From Aliiroseovarius sp. F20344 (lineage in GTDB: Bacteria; Pseudomonadota; Alphaproteobacteria; Rhodobacterales; Rhodobacteraceae): a stretch of 64,000 bases of DNA. Each line of letters starts with the position of its first letter. Position 1 is the first letter of the stretch. The DNA lies in assembly GCF_023016155.1 (NCBI RefSeq), contig NZ_JALKBG010000006.1, positions 248,001 to 312,000 of the forward strand, read 5' to 3'. A program made the position numbers and the translations under genes. Positions 7,792 to 16,791 of the stretch are shown one piece after another. The notes beneath the pieces were generated by a model, which saw only the letters and a program-made list of their open reading frames with translations, had not been told where the DNA came from and did not search any database.

Positions 7792-8445
7792 ATGGATGCG
7801 ATGGCAAAACAACTCGGATATCACCAAATCCGCGAGATCTTTGAGCGCTTCAAGGAACAAGAAGCAGAACCCAAAGGCGAGCTGGAACATGTGAATGTAT
7901 ACACGCTGGTGGTCGCCGTGGCGCTGTCCGCGCAGGCAACAGATGTCGGCGTGAACAAGGCGACACGGGCGTTGTTCCAGGTGGTGGACACACCGCAGAA
8001 GATGCTGGATCTGGGGCTTGAGGGTTTAACCGAGCACATCAAAACCATTGGGCTCTTTCGTCAGAAGGCGAAAAACGTGATGAAGCTGAGTCAGATCCTG
8101 GTGGATGAATATGGTGGCGAGGTCCCAAATTCCCGCGCGGCGCTTCAATCGCTACCGGGTGTCGGGCGCAAAACGGCAAACGTGGTTCTGAACATGTGGT
8201 GGGGCGTTCCCGCACAGGCGGTTGATACCCACATCTATCGCGTCGGAAACCGAACGGGTATCGCAGTTGGCAAAAACGTTGATGCAGTCGAACGTGCGAT
8301 TGAAGACAACATTCCCGCAGACTTTCAACAACATGCCCACCACTGGCTGATCCTGCACGGGCGTTACACTTGCAAAGCGCGCAAACCAATGTGCGGAAAC
8401 TGCATCATTCGGGACCTGTGTCCCTATGAGGAAAAGAACTTATGA
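7792..8445 (+). CDS. nth: Endonuclease III (base-excision DNA glycosylase/AP lyase)
   Basis: A 217-residue enzyme that removes oxidised pyrimidines and cleaves at abasic sites. The helix-hairpin-helix is LPGVGRKTANVV with catalytic Lys127; the catalytic Asp145 is in AVDTHIYRV. The [4Fe-4S] cluster Cys residues are 194, 201, 204 and 210 (C-X6-C-X2-C-X5-C). I chose the ATG at 7792 (GGAAACGG upstream); a second in-frame ATG at 7801 gives 214 residues and is also possible. The open frame upstream runs into the divergent gene and is not credible. Its stop overlaps the start of the PfkB kinase gene (ATGA), so the two are translationally coupled. Confidence 0.95.
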   Translation: MDAMAKQLGYHQIREIFERFKEQEAEPKGELEHVNVYTLVVAVALSAQATDVGVNKATRALFQVVDTPQKMLDLGLEGLTEHIKTIGLFRQKAKNVMKLSQILVDEYGGEVPNSRAALQSLPGVGRKTANVVLNMWWGVPAQAVDTHIYRVGNRTGIAVGKNVDAVERAIEDNIPADFQQHAHHWLILHGRYTCKARKPMCGNCIIRDLCPYEEKNL

Positions 8446-9434
8446 CGAAAAAGTACAAAGTTGTCGGGATCGGCAACGCCGTTGTGGATGTCATCACCAC
8501 GGCGGATGATAGCTTTCTAGAGCTGATGGGCATCGAAAAAGGCATCATGCAACTGGTCGAACGGGACCGGGCCGAGGTGCTTTACGCCGCGATGCATGAT
8601 CGCAAACAAGCTGCAGGTGGCTCTGTCGCCAATACGCTGGCAGGGATCGGCAATCTGGGCCTGACCACAGGGTTTGTCGGTCGTGTGCATGATGATGCGT
8701 TGGGGCATTTCTATGCAGATGCGATGGAAATGGACGGCACCCGTTTCGTGAACCCGCCGGTGCCAGGGGGGGAGCTGCCAACCTCGCGCTCGATGATTTT
8801 TGTATCTCCTGATGGTGAGCGGTCGATGAACACGTATTTGGGTATCTCAGCTGAGCTGGGCCCAGAAGATGTTGACAGGGATGTCGCTGCCGACGCCGAG
8901 ATTGTGTTCCTTGAAGGCTATCTGTTCGACAAGGACAAAGGCAAAGAGGCGTTCATCGCCATGGCCCGCGCTTGTCGCGCGGCTGGCGGTAAGGCAGGAA
9001 TCGCTATTTCCGACCCGTTCTGCGTGGAACGTCACCGCACCGATTTCCTGATGTTGATCGAGCACGAGCTGGACTATGTGATCGGCAATGAAGAAGAGCT
9101 GAAAGCCCTGTTCCGAACAGACGATCTGGACGAGGCCATGACGAAAACCGCAGCAATCTGCCCGCTGGTTGCCTGCACCCGCTCGGGCGATGGCGTTTCG
9201 ATTTTATCAGGTGGGGAACGCATCGACGTGCCCGTGGAACGGATCACGCCTGTCGACGCGACAGGGGCAGGCGACGGTTTTGCCGCCGGCTTCCTTTACG
9301 GGTTGGCCACCGGGGCCGATCTGAGGCTGTGCGGCGAAATGGGCTGCACCGTGGCCGGAGAAGTCATCCGCCACATGGGGCCGCGGGCGGATCGCAATCT
9401 ACCTGCGCTGTTTCGTGAGAAGGGTTTGATCTAA
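8442..9434 (+). CDS. Adenosine kinase, PfkB family
   Basis: A 330-residue PfkB-type sugar/nucleoside kinase, best matching bacterial adenosine kinases that convert adenosine to AMP. VVGIGNAVVDVI opens the fold, AGGSVANTLAGIGNLG is the PfkB signature 1 region and VDATGAGDGFAAGFLYG is signature 2 with the catalytic base Asp278. The start overlaps the nth stop as ATGA. The pairing of nth with this kinase recurs in Rhodobacterales as far as I recall. Another PfkB substrate (ribose, for instance) cannot be excluded from sequence alone. Confidence 0.85.
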   Translation: MTKKYKVVGIGNAVVDVITTADDSFLELMGIEKGIMQLVERDRAEVLYAAMHDRKQAAGGSVANTLAGIGNLGLTTGFVGRVHDDALGHFYADAMEMDGTRFVNPPVPGGELPTSRSMIFVSPDGERSMNTYLGISAELGPEDVDRDVAADAEIVFLEGYLFDKDKGKEAFIAMARACRAAGGKAGIAISDPFCVERHRTDFLMLIEHELDYVIGNEEELKALFRTDDLDEAMTKTAAICPLVACTRSGDGVSILSGGERIDVPVERITPVDATGAGDGFAAGFLYGLATGADLRLCGEMGCTVAGEVIRHMGPRADRNLPALFREKGLI

Positions 9435-9457
9435 AAAGAATTTACCGTTCAGTACTA

Positions 9458-9488
9458 AGAAAGCCCGGCGCAACGCACCGGGCTTTCT
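9458..9488. terminator. Bidirectional terminator
   Basis: A stem of about 11 bp (GAAAGCCCGG/CCGGGCTTTC core, loop near GCAACGCA) lies between the convergent kinase and OsmC genes, with A-rich and T-rich flanks usable on both strands. Confidence 0.88.
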
Positions 9489-9490
9489 AC

Positions 9491-9907
9491 TTACTCAGTA
9501 TCGACAACCTTAAAATCATGCGTAACAGTGGCGGACGCCGCCATCATCGCTGAGGCGGAGCAGTATTTGTCCACCGACAGTGAAATCGCGCGTTCGACCT
9601 TGGCGTCGCTGATACCGCGTCCTTTCACAATGAAGTGCAGGTGGATTTTGGTGAACACTTTTGGGTCTGTTTCTGCGCGCTCTGCGTCCACTTCGACCTC
9701 GACATCCTCAATCCGTTGGCGCCCTTTCTCAAGGATCGACACAACGTCATAGGCCGAACAGCCCGCCGTTCCAATCAGCAAAAGCTCCATGGGGCTGGGG
9801 CCGGGAGTGCCCGCGCCGTCATGGCCAGTGCCCAGAACAATGCTGTGCCCGGTTCCCGAGGTGCCGACAAAAGTACGGGCTTCCGCCCATTTTACGCGCG
9901 CTTTCAT
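9491..9907 (-). CDS. OsmC-family peroxidase-like protein
   Basis: A 138-residue OsmC/Ohr fold protein of the YhfA-like branch. The two redox Cys are Cys50 (GTAGCSAYD) and Cys116 (VDKYCSAS), with PSPMELLLIG before the first and a C-terminal ATVTHDF strand. OsmC proteins reduce organic hydroperoxides using a Cys pair; the YhfA branch is less well characterised. It is convergent with the adenosine kinase gene and shares its terminator. The sulfotransferase gene at 9934 runs in the same direction upstream, with a 26-base gap. Confidence 0.88.
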   Translation of the reverse strand: MKARVKWAEARTFVGTSGTGHSIVLGTGHDGAGTPGPSPMELLLIGTAGCSAYDVVSILEKGRQRIEDVEVEVDAERAETDPKVFTKIHLHFIVKGRGISDAKVERAISLSVDKYCSASAMMAASATVTHDFKVVDTE

Positions 9908-9933
9908 GTGGTGTCCTTCGCAGTCTTAAGGGA

Positions 9934-10752
9934 TCAGTCACCCAGCTTGGCGTGGATCTCGTCCAGATCGATCTCGCCGATGGGCATCTTGTTTCCAGGA
10001 TTCTCGAAGTCGTATTTAAACAGCTCGAAGTCCTTCTTGAAGATCTCATAAACAAGATGCATCGAAAGATCGTCGAAATAGTCCTCGACCGGGTGCGCAC
10101 GTTTCGGGCCGTGACCTTCGCTTTCGTTAAAGCGCGGGATTTCGGCCAGATCTACTGAATGCGGTGTTTCAATCGCGTCGAGCACTGACTGCATTCCATC
10201 GTTAAATTTTTCGGTCCAGAAGATGTTGTCATAACGACCGCCATTCACGATGAAGGTCGAAACGTGACCAGACATGGCCGACCAGTGAATGTCCGGATCC
10301 ATCGGTTTGCGCCAGCGGATGGTATCGCGAGCAAACAGAAGAAAGCGGCGGAAACTTTCGACCTGATCAAACTCGAATCCCGTTTCAGGGTCGCCAACCT
10401 CAATCCCGTATTTCTGTATGAGCAGCGGCACCAAGTTGCCGCGATAGCGCCGGCCGTTGCGTTGGATGCCGCAGATTTTATCAAAGAAGCTGGATAGGAT
10501 ACGGGTGTAGGGGTTGCGCACGCAGGTAAAGGCATAGCTTTTGTGATTGCGCACATTCTCTTCGATTTTTGGCTGCGATTGGTCCTGAGACCATTTGTGC
10601 ATACGGTCTTTGCTGTCGTGAATATCACCATCAAAGAACTCACCATGATCCGAATAGAACATGATCTGACCGATGGTCGAACACGCGCATTTCGGAACGA
10701 CGCGATACACTACGCTTTCGCTTTCGGTCATCCAGGTGCCAGGAAACCCCAT
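9934..10752 (-). CDS. Sulfotransferase family 2 (carbohydrate-type) protein
   Basis: A 272-residue cytoplasmic protein with the PAPS-binding signature of carbohydrate sulfotransferases. The 5'-phosphosulfate loop is VPKCACSTI (residues 19-27) and the 3'-phosphate segment is CVRNPYTRILSSFFDK, with Arg79 and Ser87. Such enzymes move sulfate from PAPS to a hydroxyl on a glycan. No signal peptide is visible. It is divergent from a GT14-type glycosyltransferase 151 bp away, so a joint role in making a sulfated surface glycan is a reasonable inference. The PAPS supply could come from the Sat-CysC protein at 54155. The acceptor is unknown. Confidence 0.82.
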   Translation of the reverse strand: MGFPGTWMTESESVVYRVVPKCACSTIGQIMFYSDHGEFFDGDIHDSKDRMHKWSQDQSQPKIEENVRNHKSYAFTCVRNPYTRILSSFFDKICGIQRNGRRYRGNLVPLLIQKYGIEVGDPETGFEFDQVESFRRFLLFARDTIRWRKPMDPDIHWSAMSGHVSTFIVNGGRYDNIFWTEKFNDGMQSVLDAIETPHSVDLAEIPRFNESEGHGPKRAHPVEDYFDDLSMHLVYEIFKKDFELFKYDFENPGNKMPIGEIDLDEIHAKLGD

Positions 10753-10839
10753 AATATACCTCGTCTTCTAATCATTACGTCAGGGCATTAGGCCCCGTTT
10801 GTGTACAGATTGATGAAAAAAGTAAAGAATCTCTGTTTA

Positions 10840-10855
10840 TTGAACATAAGTTCAA
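10840..10855. promoter_or_regulatory. Inverted repeat in the sulfotransferase/GT14 divergent promoter
   Basis: TTGAAC-ATAA-GTTCAA, with perfect 6-bp arms, lies 48 bp upstream of the glycosyltransferase start and 87 bp upstream of the sulfotransferase start, in an otherwise AT-rich 151-bp region. It is a candidate operator for joint control; the regulator is unknown. Confidence 0.4.
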
Positions 10856-10903
10856 GCTATTTATGACAGGAATTCGACAGCTCTAAAGGTCTCAGATCGT
10901 TAC

Positions 10904-12481
10904 ATGGCAAAAATCGCCTTCATCCTGTTATGCCACAAAGACCCCGAGGCGATTATCTCGCAGGCAAAGCAGCTTACGGCTGCGGGCGATTACATGTCGA
11001 TTCACTTTGACGCCCGAGCCAAGCCAGCAGATTTCCAGCGCATTCAAGATGCCCTGAAAGACAATCCGAATGTGACCTTTGCAAAGCGTCGCATCAAGTG
11101 CGGGTGGGGGGAATGGTCACTTGTTCAGGCTTCGTTGAATGCCGTTGAAGCCGCGCTTGAGGCATTCCCACGCGCCACGCATTTCTACATGCTGTCTGGC
11201 GATTGCATGGCGATCAAATCGGCTGAATACGCCCACGACTTGCTGGATCGCGAAGACGTGGACTATATCGAAAGCTTTGATTTCTTCGAAAGTGATTGGA
11301 TTAAAACAGGGTTTAAAGAAGAGCGCCTGATTTATCGCTACTTCGTAAACGAGCGGAAACACAAAAAGCTGTTTTACGCATTGATTAAGCTGCAAAAAAA
11401 ATTCGGGATCACCCGCGAAGTGCCAAGCGACATACAAGTCATGATTGGCAGCCAATGGTGGTGCTTGCGTCGTCGAACTGTAGAATCGGTTATGAGATTC
11501 TGCCGCAAACGCAAAGACGTCATGCGGTTCTTTCGCACCACGTGGATTCCTGACGAGACCTTCTTCCAGACCATTGTGCGCCATCTGGTGCCGGACAATG
11601 AAATCAGAACCAGTACGCTGACGTTTTTGATGTTCACAGATTACGGAATGCCGGTGACATTCTACAATGATCACTACGATCTTTTGTTAAGTCAGGATTT
11701 CCTGTTTGCCCGAAAAATCAGCCCCGAAGCGACCGAACTGAAACGCCGTTTGGGTGATCTTTACGCGGCCGAAGGGATCGATTTTCAGATCTCGGATGAG
11801 GGTCGCAGCCTGTTTCGCTTTCTAACCAGTCGGGGGCGCAACGGCTTGCGGTTTGCTCCACGCTTCTGGGAGGCAGAATCAAGTCTTGGACGCGAACGGG
11901 AATTGTTGATCGTCGTGGCCAAAAAGTGGCACGTCGCGAAACGGTTGATTCGCAAAATCAAAGAGGTCACAGGGATCGAGACCATCGAATACCTGTTTGA
12001 CGAAGACAGCTGTCCCATGCCCGATTTGGGCGGTATTCAGACCCAAATGGGCAAACGCGCCCGGCATCGACGTGCGCTTATGCGCATGCTTTTCGAGTAT
12101 TACGAGACAGATCGATTGGTGATCTGCATGGATCCGAAGAATATGGAGATGTTTCAGGATTTTTTTGCAGACCGGGCAACCACACGGTTGCTTGAGATCG
12201 AAAGCATCTTCACGGATGAATACCTTGCTGGGCATGCCATTCGGGTTGGCCTTGCGGGTGAAAACACACCTGAGCAGTCGATGGAGCGCCTTCTGCCCAC
12301 CATCCGCGCGGATGTTGCGCATGAAAGCGACCAGATCCGAGATGCCGGGTTTGACCACTACTATCGCATCAGCGAAGGGCGCGAGCCGCAGGAAAACGCC
12401 AGTGCGCTTTCGCAGTTCTTGTCTATCTCGCATGAACAAGCCCAAGAGATCGCCGAGACAGATCACCTGTTTGAAGATTGA
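10904..12481 (+). CDS. Beta-1,6-N-acetylglucosaminyltransferase-like glycosyltransferase (GT14 / Branch family)
   Basis: A 525-residue protein. Residues 1 to about 260 resemble the Branch/core-2 GnT fold: KIAFILLCHKDPEAI, then SIHFDARAKP, then WGEWSLVQASLNAVEAAL, HFYMLSGDCMAIKS and GSQWWCLRR, in the order seen in GT14 enzymes. The remaining 260 residues are a Rhodobacterales-type domain of unknown function without transmembrane segments. The family transfers GlcNAc (or xylose) to glycans. The start has weak Shine-Dalgarno support. It is divergent from a sulfotransferase, suggesting joint modification of an exo- or lipopolysaccharide. It is followed 18 bases later by a HIT protein gene, possibly cotranscribed. 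Confidence 0.8.
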   Translation: MAKIAFILLCHKDPEAIISQAKQLTAAGDYMSIHFDARAKPADFQRIQDALKDNPNVTFAKRRIKCGWGEWSLVQASLNAVEAALEAFPRATHFYMLSGDCMAIKSAEYAHDLLDREDVDYIESFDFFESDWIKTGFKEERLIYRYFVNERKHKKLFYALIKLQKKFGITREVPSDIQVMIGSQWWCLRRRTVESVMRFCRKRKDVMRFFRTTWIPDETFFQTIVRHLVPDNEIRTSTLTFLMFTDYGMPVTFYNDHYDLLLSQDFLFARKISPEATELKRRLGDLYAAEGIDFQISDEGRSLFRFLTSRGRNGLRFAPRFWEAESSLGRERELLIVVAKKWHVAKRLIRKIKEVTGIETIEYLFDEDSCPMPDLGGIQTQMGKRARHRRALMRMLFEYYETDRLVICMDPKNMEMFQDFFADRATTRLLEIESIFTDEYLAGHAIRVGLAGENTPEQSMERLLPTIRADVAHESDQIRDAGFDHYYRISEGREPQENASALSQFLSISHEQAQEIAETDHLFED

Positions 12482-12499
12482 AGCCGAACGGAGGACACC

Positions 12500-12883
12500 A
12501 TGCCCTACAGTTACGACGACCAGAATATCTTTGCCAAAATCCTGCGTGGTGAGATTCCGAATGACACGGTTTACGAAGATGACCACGCCTTGGCGTTTCG
12601 TGACATTCAACCCCAGACACCTGATCATGTGCTTGTCATCCCCAAAGGGCCTTACGTGACCTTTGATCATTTGGCGACCGAAGGCTCGGACGATGAAATC
12701 GTTGGGTTTACGCGCGCTATTGGGAAAGTCTGTGACATGCTGGGTGTAGATCCCGGCAGTGACGGGGCAGGGTATCGCATGATCTCGAACGCAGGAGAGC
12801 ACGGCGTGCAAGAGGTGCCCCATCTACACGTTCATATTCTGGCGGGCCGTCCCATCGGGCGCATGATTGCCCGCGAAGCATGA
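12500..12883 (+). CDS. HIT-family nucleotide-binding protein (HinT-like)
   Basis: A 127-residue histidine-triad protein. The catalytic motif HLHVHILAG has His residues 108, 110 and 112; the N-terminal NIFAKILRGEIP and HVLVIPKGPYVTF segments are typical of HinT. These enzymes hydrolyse AMP-linked phosphoramidates and acyl-adenylates in the cytoplasm. GGAGGA precedes the ATG. It lies 18 bases past the glycosyltransferase gene. Confidence 0.92.
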   Translation: MPYSYDDQNIFAKILRGEIPNDTVYEDDHALAFRDIQPQTPDHVLVIPKGPYVTFDHLATEGSDDEIVGFTRAIGKVCDMLGVDPGSDGAGYRMISNAGEHGVQEVPHLHVHILAGRPIGRMIAREA

Positions 12884-12953
12884 TGTTTCGCTCTTGCAGG
12901 GGAAGCCCTGCGAGACGTAAAATGAAGTGACAAATTAGACAGAGGTGTCCCCA

Positions 12954-13142
12954 ATGACCCAGACCCCGCCTGAAACCAAGATTGTTGATACCTACAAGGT
13001 CGCCTGTGACGGCGGTGAAGGCGCACTTGGTCATCCACGTGTCTACCTTCAGATCCCAAACGAACATGGTTGGGTGGAATGCCCCTATTGTGACTGCAAG
13101 TTTGTTCACAAGGATCATGTGGATGAGGATAAAGCAGCCTAA
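12954..13142 (+). CDS. Zinc-finger (CHCC) protein, NDUFS6-like
   Basis: A 62-residue protein made almost only of a zf-CHCC domain, with ligands Cys18, His27, Cys43 and Cys46 (the segments are GHPRVYLQI and WVECPYCDCKF). The same domain is the core of the mitochondrial complex I accessory subunit NDUFS6, so a link to respiratory complex I assembly is plausible in alphaproteobacteria. The ATG at 12954 has AGAGG 8 bases upstream; an earlier GTG at 12945 would overlap that Shine-Dalgarno. It is followed by a clear terminator. Confidence 0.85.
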   Translation: MTQTPPETKIVDTYKVACDGGEGALGHPRVYLQIPNEHGWVECPYCDCKFVHKDHVDEDKAA

Positions 13143-13167
13143 CGGCTGTTTGAACTTCACCAAATTC

Positions 13168-13198
13168 AGGCCGCGGGCTGGTGCCTCGCGGCCTTTTG
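13168..13198 (+). terminator. Rho-independent terminator after the CHCC protein
   Basis: Perfect 8-bp stem AGGCCGCG/CGCGGCCT with an 11-nt loop, followed by TTTTG, in the gap before polA. Confidence 0.8.
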
Positions 13199-13236
13199 AG
13201 TCTTAACTGGTTTCAGGCGCGTCAGGGAGAGTTCCA

Positions 13237-16029
13237 ATGAGCTTTGGTAAAGGTTGTCATCTGCATCTGGTCGACGGGTCGGCTTTCATCTTTCGTGCCT
13301 ATCATGCGCTGCCGCCGTTGACGCGCAAATCCGACGGGTTACCCATCGGGGCCGTGGCAGGGTTTTGCAACATGCTGTTCAAATTCATCGAAGACAACGC
13401 AGGCGCCGATGCCCCCACCCACGTGGCCGTGATATTTGACCATTCCGGCAAGACCTTCCGCAGTGACATCTACCCTGAATATAAAGCCAACCGCCCGCCT
13501 GCGCCCGAAGACCTGCGCCCGCAATTCCCGCTAACGCGAGACGCCACACGCGCCTTCAACATCGCCTGTATCGAAGTCGAAGGGTTCGAGGCCGACGACA
13601 TCATTGCCACCCTCGCGCGACAGGCGAACGAGGCGGGCGGGCGTGTCACCATCCTGTCGTCAGACAAAGACCTGATGCAACTTGTTGGCGGCGGCGTCGA
13701 GATGCTCGATCCGATGAAGAACAAACGCATTGGGGTCGAGGGGGTGGAAGAAAAATTCGGCGTTGGCCCCAACCGCGTGGTCGATGTGCAGGCGCTGGCG
13801 GGTGACAGCGTCGACAACGTCCCCGGCGCGCCCGGCATTGGGATCAAGACCGCTGCGCTTTTGATAAACGAATTCGGTGATCTCGACACGCTTTTGGAAC
13901 GCGCCGAGGAAATCAAACAGCCCAAGCGCCGTCAGACTCTGATCGAACAAGCCGACCTGATCCGCATTAGCCGCGAGTTGGTGAAACTGGACGACCAGAT
14001 GGATTTGGACGTTGTGTTCGAGGATCTTGAGTTGAAGGATCCCGAGCCTGATACCTTGTTGAAATTCCTTGCCGAAATGGAGTTCCGTACGCTCACCAAC
14101 CGCGTGGCAGGAAAGTTGGGTATGGAAGCGCCCGAGATCGCACAGCCGGAAGGCGCAGACAAGCCCGCGACCGCCGAGATGCCTGCCATCGACCCAGAGA
14201 ATTACGAGTGGGTCAAAGACACGGACGCGCTGGGCACATGGATCGACCGGGCCTATGCCCGCGGTTATGTGGCCTTCGATACTGAAACCACCGGGCTCAA
14301 CGAAATGCTGGTCGATTTGGTCGGGATCTCGCTGGCTGTCGATGCCGGAGAAGCCTGCTATATCCCACTGACCCACAAGACCAGTCAGGCCGATGACCTC
14401 TTTGGCGGGTCAGATTTGGCCGAAGGTCAATTGCCGCTGGATCAGGTGATTGCTGCGCTGAAGCCGATGCTCGAGGACCCTGCGATCCTGAAAATCGGTC
14501 AGAACATGAAATACGACGCCAAGATTTTGGCGCGCTACGGGGTTGATGTTGCGCCGATTGATGACACGATGCTGATGTCCTATGCGCAGAATGCAGGCCT
14601 GCATAATCACGGCATGGACAAACTGTCGGAAATATACCTGTCGCACACACCAATATCGATTAAATCGCTGTTGGGTACCGGTAAATCCGCGATCACTTTT
14701 GACCGGGTTCCGCTTGAGGAAGCTGTGAAATATGCGGCCGAAGATGCGGATATCACTCTTCGATTGTGGCAAATCCTTAAACCGCGCCTGCACAGCGAAC
14801 AAGTAACCCGCGTCTATGAGCGGTTGGAGCGACCGCTCGTGCCAGTTTTGGCACAGATGGAGATGACGGGCATCAAGGTCGATCGCGAAGTGCTGTCGCG
14901 CATGTCCAATGCCTTCGCGCAGAAAATGGCAGGATATGAAGCCGAGCTGCACGAGATCGCAGGCCGCGATTTCAACGTACAATCCCCCGCGCAGGTGGGC
15001 GAAATCCTCTTTGGTGAAATGGAGCTGCCCGGCGGCAAGAAAACCAAAACCGGTCAATGGTCCACACCCGCCGACGTTCTTGAAGACCTCGCCGCGGAGC
15101 ATGATTTTGCCGCGCGGGTGCTGGACTATCGTCAGCTGCAAAAGCTGAAATCGACTTACACGGACGCGTTGCAAGATCACATTCATCCGGAAACCGGGCG
15201 CGTACATACGTCTTACCTGCAATCCGGCGCCAACACGGGCCGGATGGCGTCAAAAGACCCCAATCTGCAAAACATCCCGGTTAGGTCCGAAGAAGGCCGC
15301 CGCATCCGCGAGGCATTTGTCGCCCCTGAAGGCACAAAGCTCATCAGCCTCGACTACAGTCAGATCGAGCTGCGCATTCTGGCCCATGTGGCGGGGATCG
15401 ACGCGCTGAAACAGGCATTCCGGGACGGCCAAGACATCCACGCCATGACCGCGTCTGAAATGTTCGACGTGCCCATGGAAGACATGACACCCGACATTCG
15501 CCGACAGGCAAAGGCGATCAATTTCGGCGTGATCTATGGCATCTCGGGCTTTGGCCTCGCCCGCAACTTGCGCATTCCACGATCCGAGGCGCAAGGCTTT
15601 ATCGACCGATACTTCGAACGCTTCCCCGGCATCCGGAAATACATGGATGACACGATCGAATTTGCCAAAGAACACAAACGGGTTGAGACCCTGTTTGGCC
15701 GCCGCATCCACACGCCTGAGATCGGCGCGAAAGGACCGCAAGCAGGCTTTGCCAAACGCGCCGCCATCAACGCACCCATTCAGGGCACTGCCGCCGACAT
15801 CATTCGCCGCGCCATGATCCGTATGCCGGACGCCATTGCCAAACTGCCCGCGAAGATGCTGTTGCAGGTACATGACGAATTGATCTTCGAGGTGGAAGAT
15901 GGTGCCATTGACGAGGTGATCGAAGTTGTGCGCAGGGTGATGGAAGGCGCAGCCGAACCCGCGATCAAACTCGACGTGCCGCTTGTGGTTGATGCGGGCG
16001 TCGGCATGAATTGGGCCGAGGCGCACTAA
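13237..16029 (+). CDS. polA: DNA polymerase I
   Basis: A 930-residue three-domain enzyme for Okazaki fragment maturation and repair. The 5'-3' exonuclease domain (residues 1 to about 290) contains FDHSGKTFR, GFEADDIIAT and GDSVDNVPGAPGIGIKTAA. The 3'-5' proofreading domain is intact, with Asp348 and Glu350 in FDTETTGL, then GQNMKYDAKIL and YAAEDADIT. The polymerase domain has motif A DYSQIELRILAH (Asp706), motif B with RRQAKAINFGVIYGIS, and motif C VHDELIFEV (Asp880). The length is normal for the family. It has its own promoter region after a terminator and is convergent with the WYL regulator; the small gap contains a GCCCG-AAA-CGGGC hairpin at 16062-16074. Confidence 0.98.
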   Translation: MSFGKGCHLHLVDGSAFIFRAYHALPPLTRKSDGLPIGAVAGFCNMLFKFIEDNAGADAPTHVAVIFDHSGKTFRSDIYPEYKANRPPAPEDLRPQFPLTRDATRAFNIACIEVEGFEADDIIATLARQANEAGGRVTILSSDKDLMQLVGGGVEMLDPMKNKRIGVEGVEEKFGVGPNRVVDVQALAGDSVDNVPGAPGIGIKTAALLINEFGDLDTLLERAEEIKQPKRRQTLIEQADLIRISRELVKLDDQMDLDVVFEDLELKDPEPDTLLKFLAEMEFRTLTNRVAGKLGMEAPEIAQPEGADKPATAEMPAIDPENYEWVKDTDALGTWIDRAYARGYVAFDTETTGLNEMLVDLVGISLAVDAGEACYIPLTHKTSQADDLFGGSDLAEGQLPLDQVIAALKPMLEDPAILKIGQNMKYDAKILARYGVDVAPIDDTMLMSYAQNAGLHNHGMDKLSEIYLSHTPISIKSLLGTGKSAITFDRVPLEEAVKYAAEDADITLRLWQILKPRLHSEQVTRVYERLERPLVPVLAQMEMTGIKVDREVLSRMSNAFAQKMAGYEAELHEIAGRDFNVQSPAQVGEILFGEMELPGGKKTKTGQWSTPADVLEDLAAEHDFAARVLDYRQLQKLKSTYTDALQDHIHPETGRVHTSYLQSGANTGRMASKDPNLQNIPVRSEEGRRIREAFVAPEGTKLISLDYSQIELRILAHVAGIDALKQAFRDGQDIHAMTASEMFDVPMEDMTPDIRRQAKAINFGVIYGISGFGLARNLRIPRSEAQGFIDRYFERFPGIRKYMDDTIEFAKEHKRVETLFGRRIHTPEIGAKGPQAGFAKRAAINAPIQGTAADIIRRAMIRMPDAIAKLPAKMLLQVHDELIFEVEDGAIDEVIEVVRRVMEGAAEPAIKLDVPLVVDAGVGMNWAEAH

Positions 16030-16089
16030 CCCTTTTTCTTGTCTTTAGTATCACGGGGTGAGCCCGAAACGGGCGAGCAGCAGCGCCCC

Positions 16090-16788
16090 TCAGCTCTTCG
16101 GGTCAATCCCGCATTCAGCCATCTGGGCGTAAAGCGCAGGAAGGGATTTGTCGCGTTCTTCGCGAAACCTATCCCCAGTGGTAAAGCCTTCGATCCGGTC
16201 AACACGGAACATGCGAAAATCTTCGCGCAGTTCGCACCAACTGACCACGCACCAGCCGTTACGCCACAGCCAAAGCGCTAAGGGGCGAATGGTGCGTGTA
16301 GATTTCGCGGCGTGCTCATCGGCATAAGTCAGGGCCAGTCGAACACGGGCATCTATTGCTTCTTCGATCTGATCAATGAAATGACGATCTCGTTCTGACG
16401 GCATCAGGCTGGGGCCTGCGTGGATTTCGACCCGTTCGGCCTGCGCTTGTAGGGCCTCTGGCAAGACCGCGCGGATCTTCACCAACGCTTCGCGGGCCGA
16501 GGCCGCCATGGCCGCGCCGCCCATGCGCTCCAAAAGATGCGTGCCTGCGATCACCGCCATAACCTCTTCTCGGGTGAACATCAGGGGTGGCATATCGTAT
16601 CCCGCGCGCATGACATAGCCCACGCCAGCCTCGCCTTCGATTGGCACGCCCGATCCGATCAGGTCAGCGACATCGCGATAGATGGTGCGTTCGCTGACCT
16701 CGAGTGTTTCGGCAAGATTGCGCGCCGTAACCAACCGCCCACCCCGAAGGTGTTGCACGATCTGGAACAGGCGGTCGGCACGGCGCAT
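16090..16788 (-). CDS. WYL-domain (YafY-type) transcriptional regulator
   Basis: A 232-residue protein. It has an N-terminal DeoR/HTH_11 helix-turn-helix (RADRLFQIVQHLRGGRLVTARNLAETLEVSERTIYRDV) and a C-terminal WYL domain (RIRPLALWLWRNGWCVVSWCELREDFRMFRVDRI region). WYL regulators sense nucleic acids or small ligands. It follows the VOC gene on the same strand with a 3-base gap, so it is transcribed with it. Four CTGACA/TGTCAG half-sites upstream of the VOC gene are the likely operator, giving a self-regulated two-gene unit. Confidence 0.88.
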   Translation of the reverse strand: MRRADRLFQIVQHLRGGRLVTARNLAETLEVSERTIYRDVADLIGSGVPIEGEAGVGYVMRAGYDMPPLMFTREEVMAVIAGTHLLERMGGAAMAASAREALVKIRAVLPEALQAQAERVEIHAGPSLMPSERDRHFIDQIEEAIDARVRLALTYADEHAAKSTRTIRPLALWLWRNGWCVVSWCELREDFRMFRVDRIEGFTTGDRFREERDKSLPALYAQMAECGIDPKS

Positions 16789-16791
16789 GGA

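Noticed and set aside
10840-10855. Similarity of TGAAC/GTTCA arms at the sulfotransferase promoter to the Sat-CysC palindrome
   Set aside because: The half-sites are in opposite order (TGAAC-N4-GTTCA versus GTTCA-N4-TGAAC), so the same protein is not expected to bind both in the same way.
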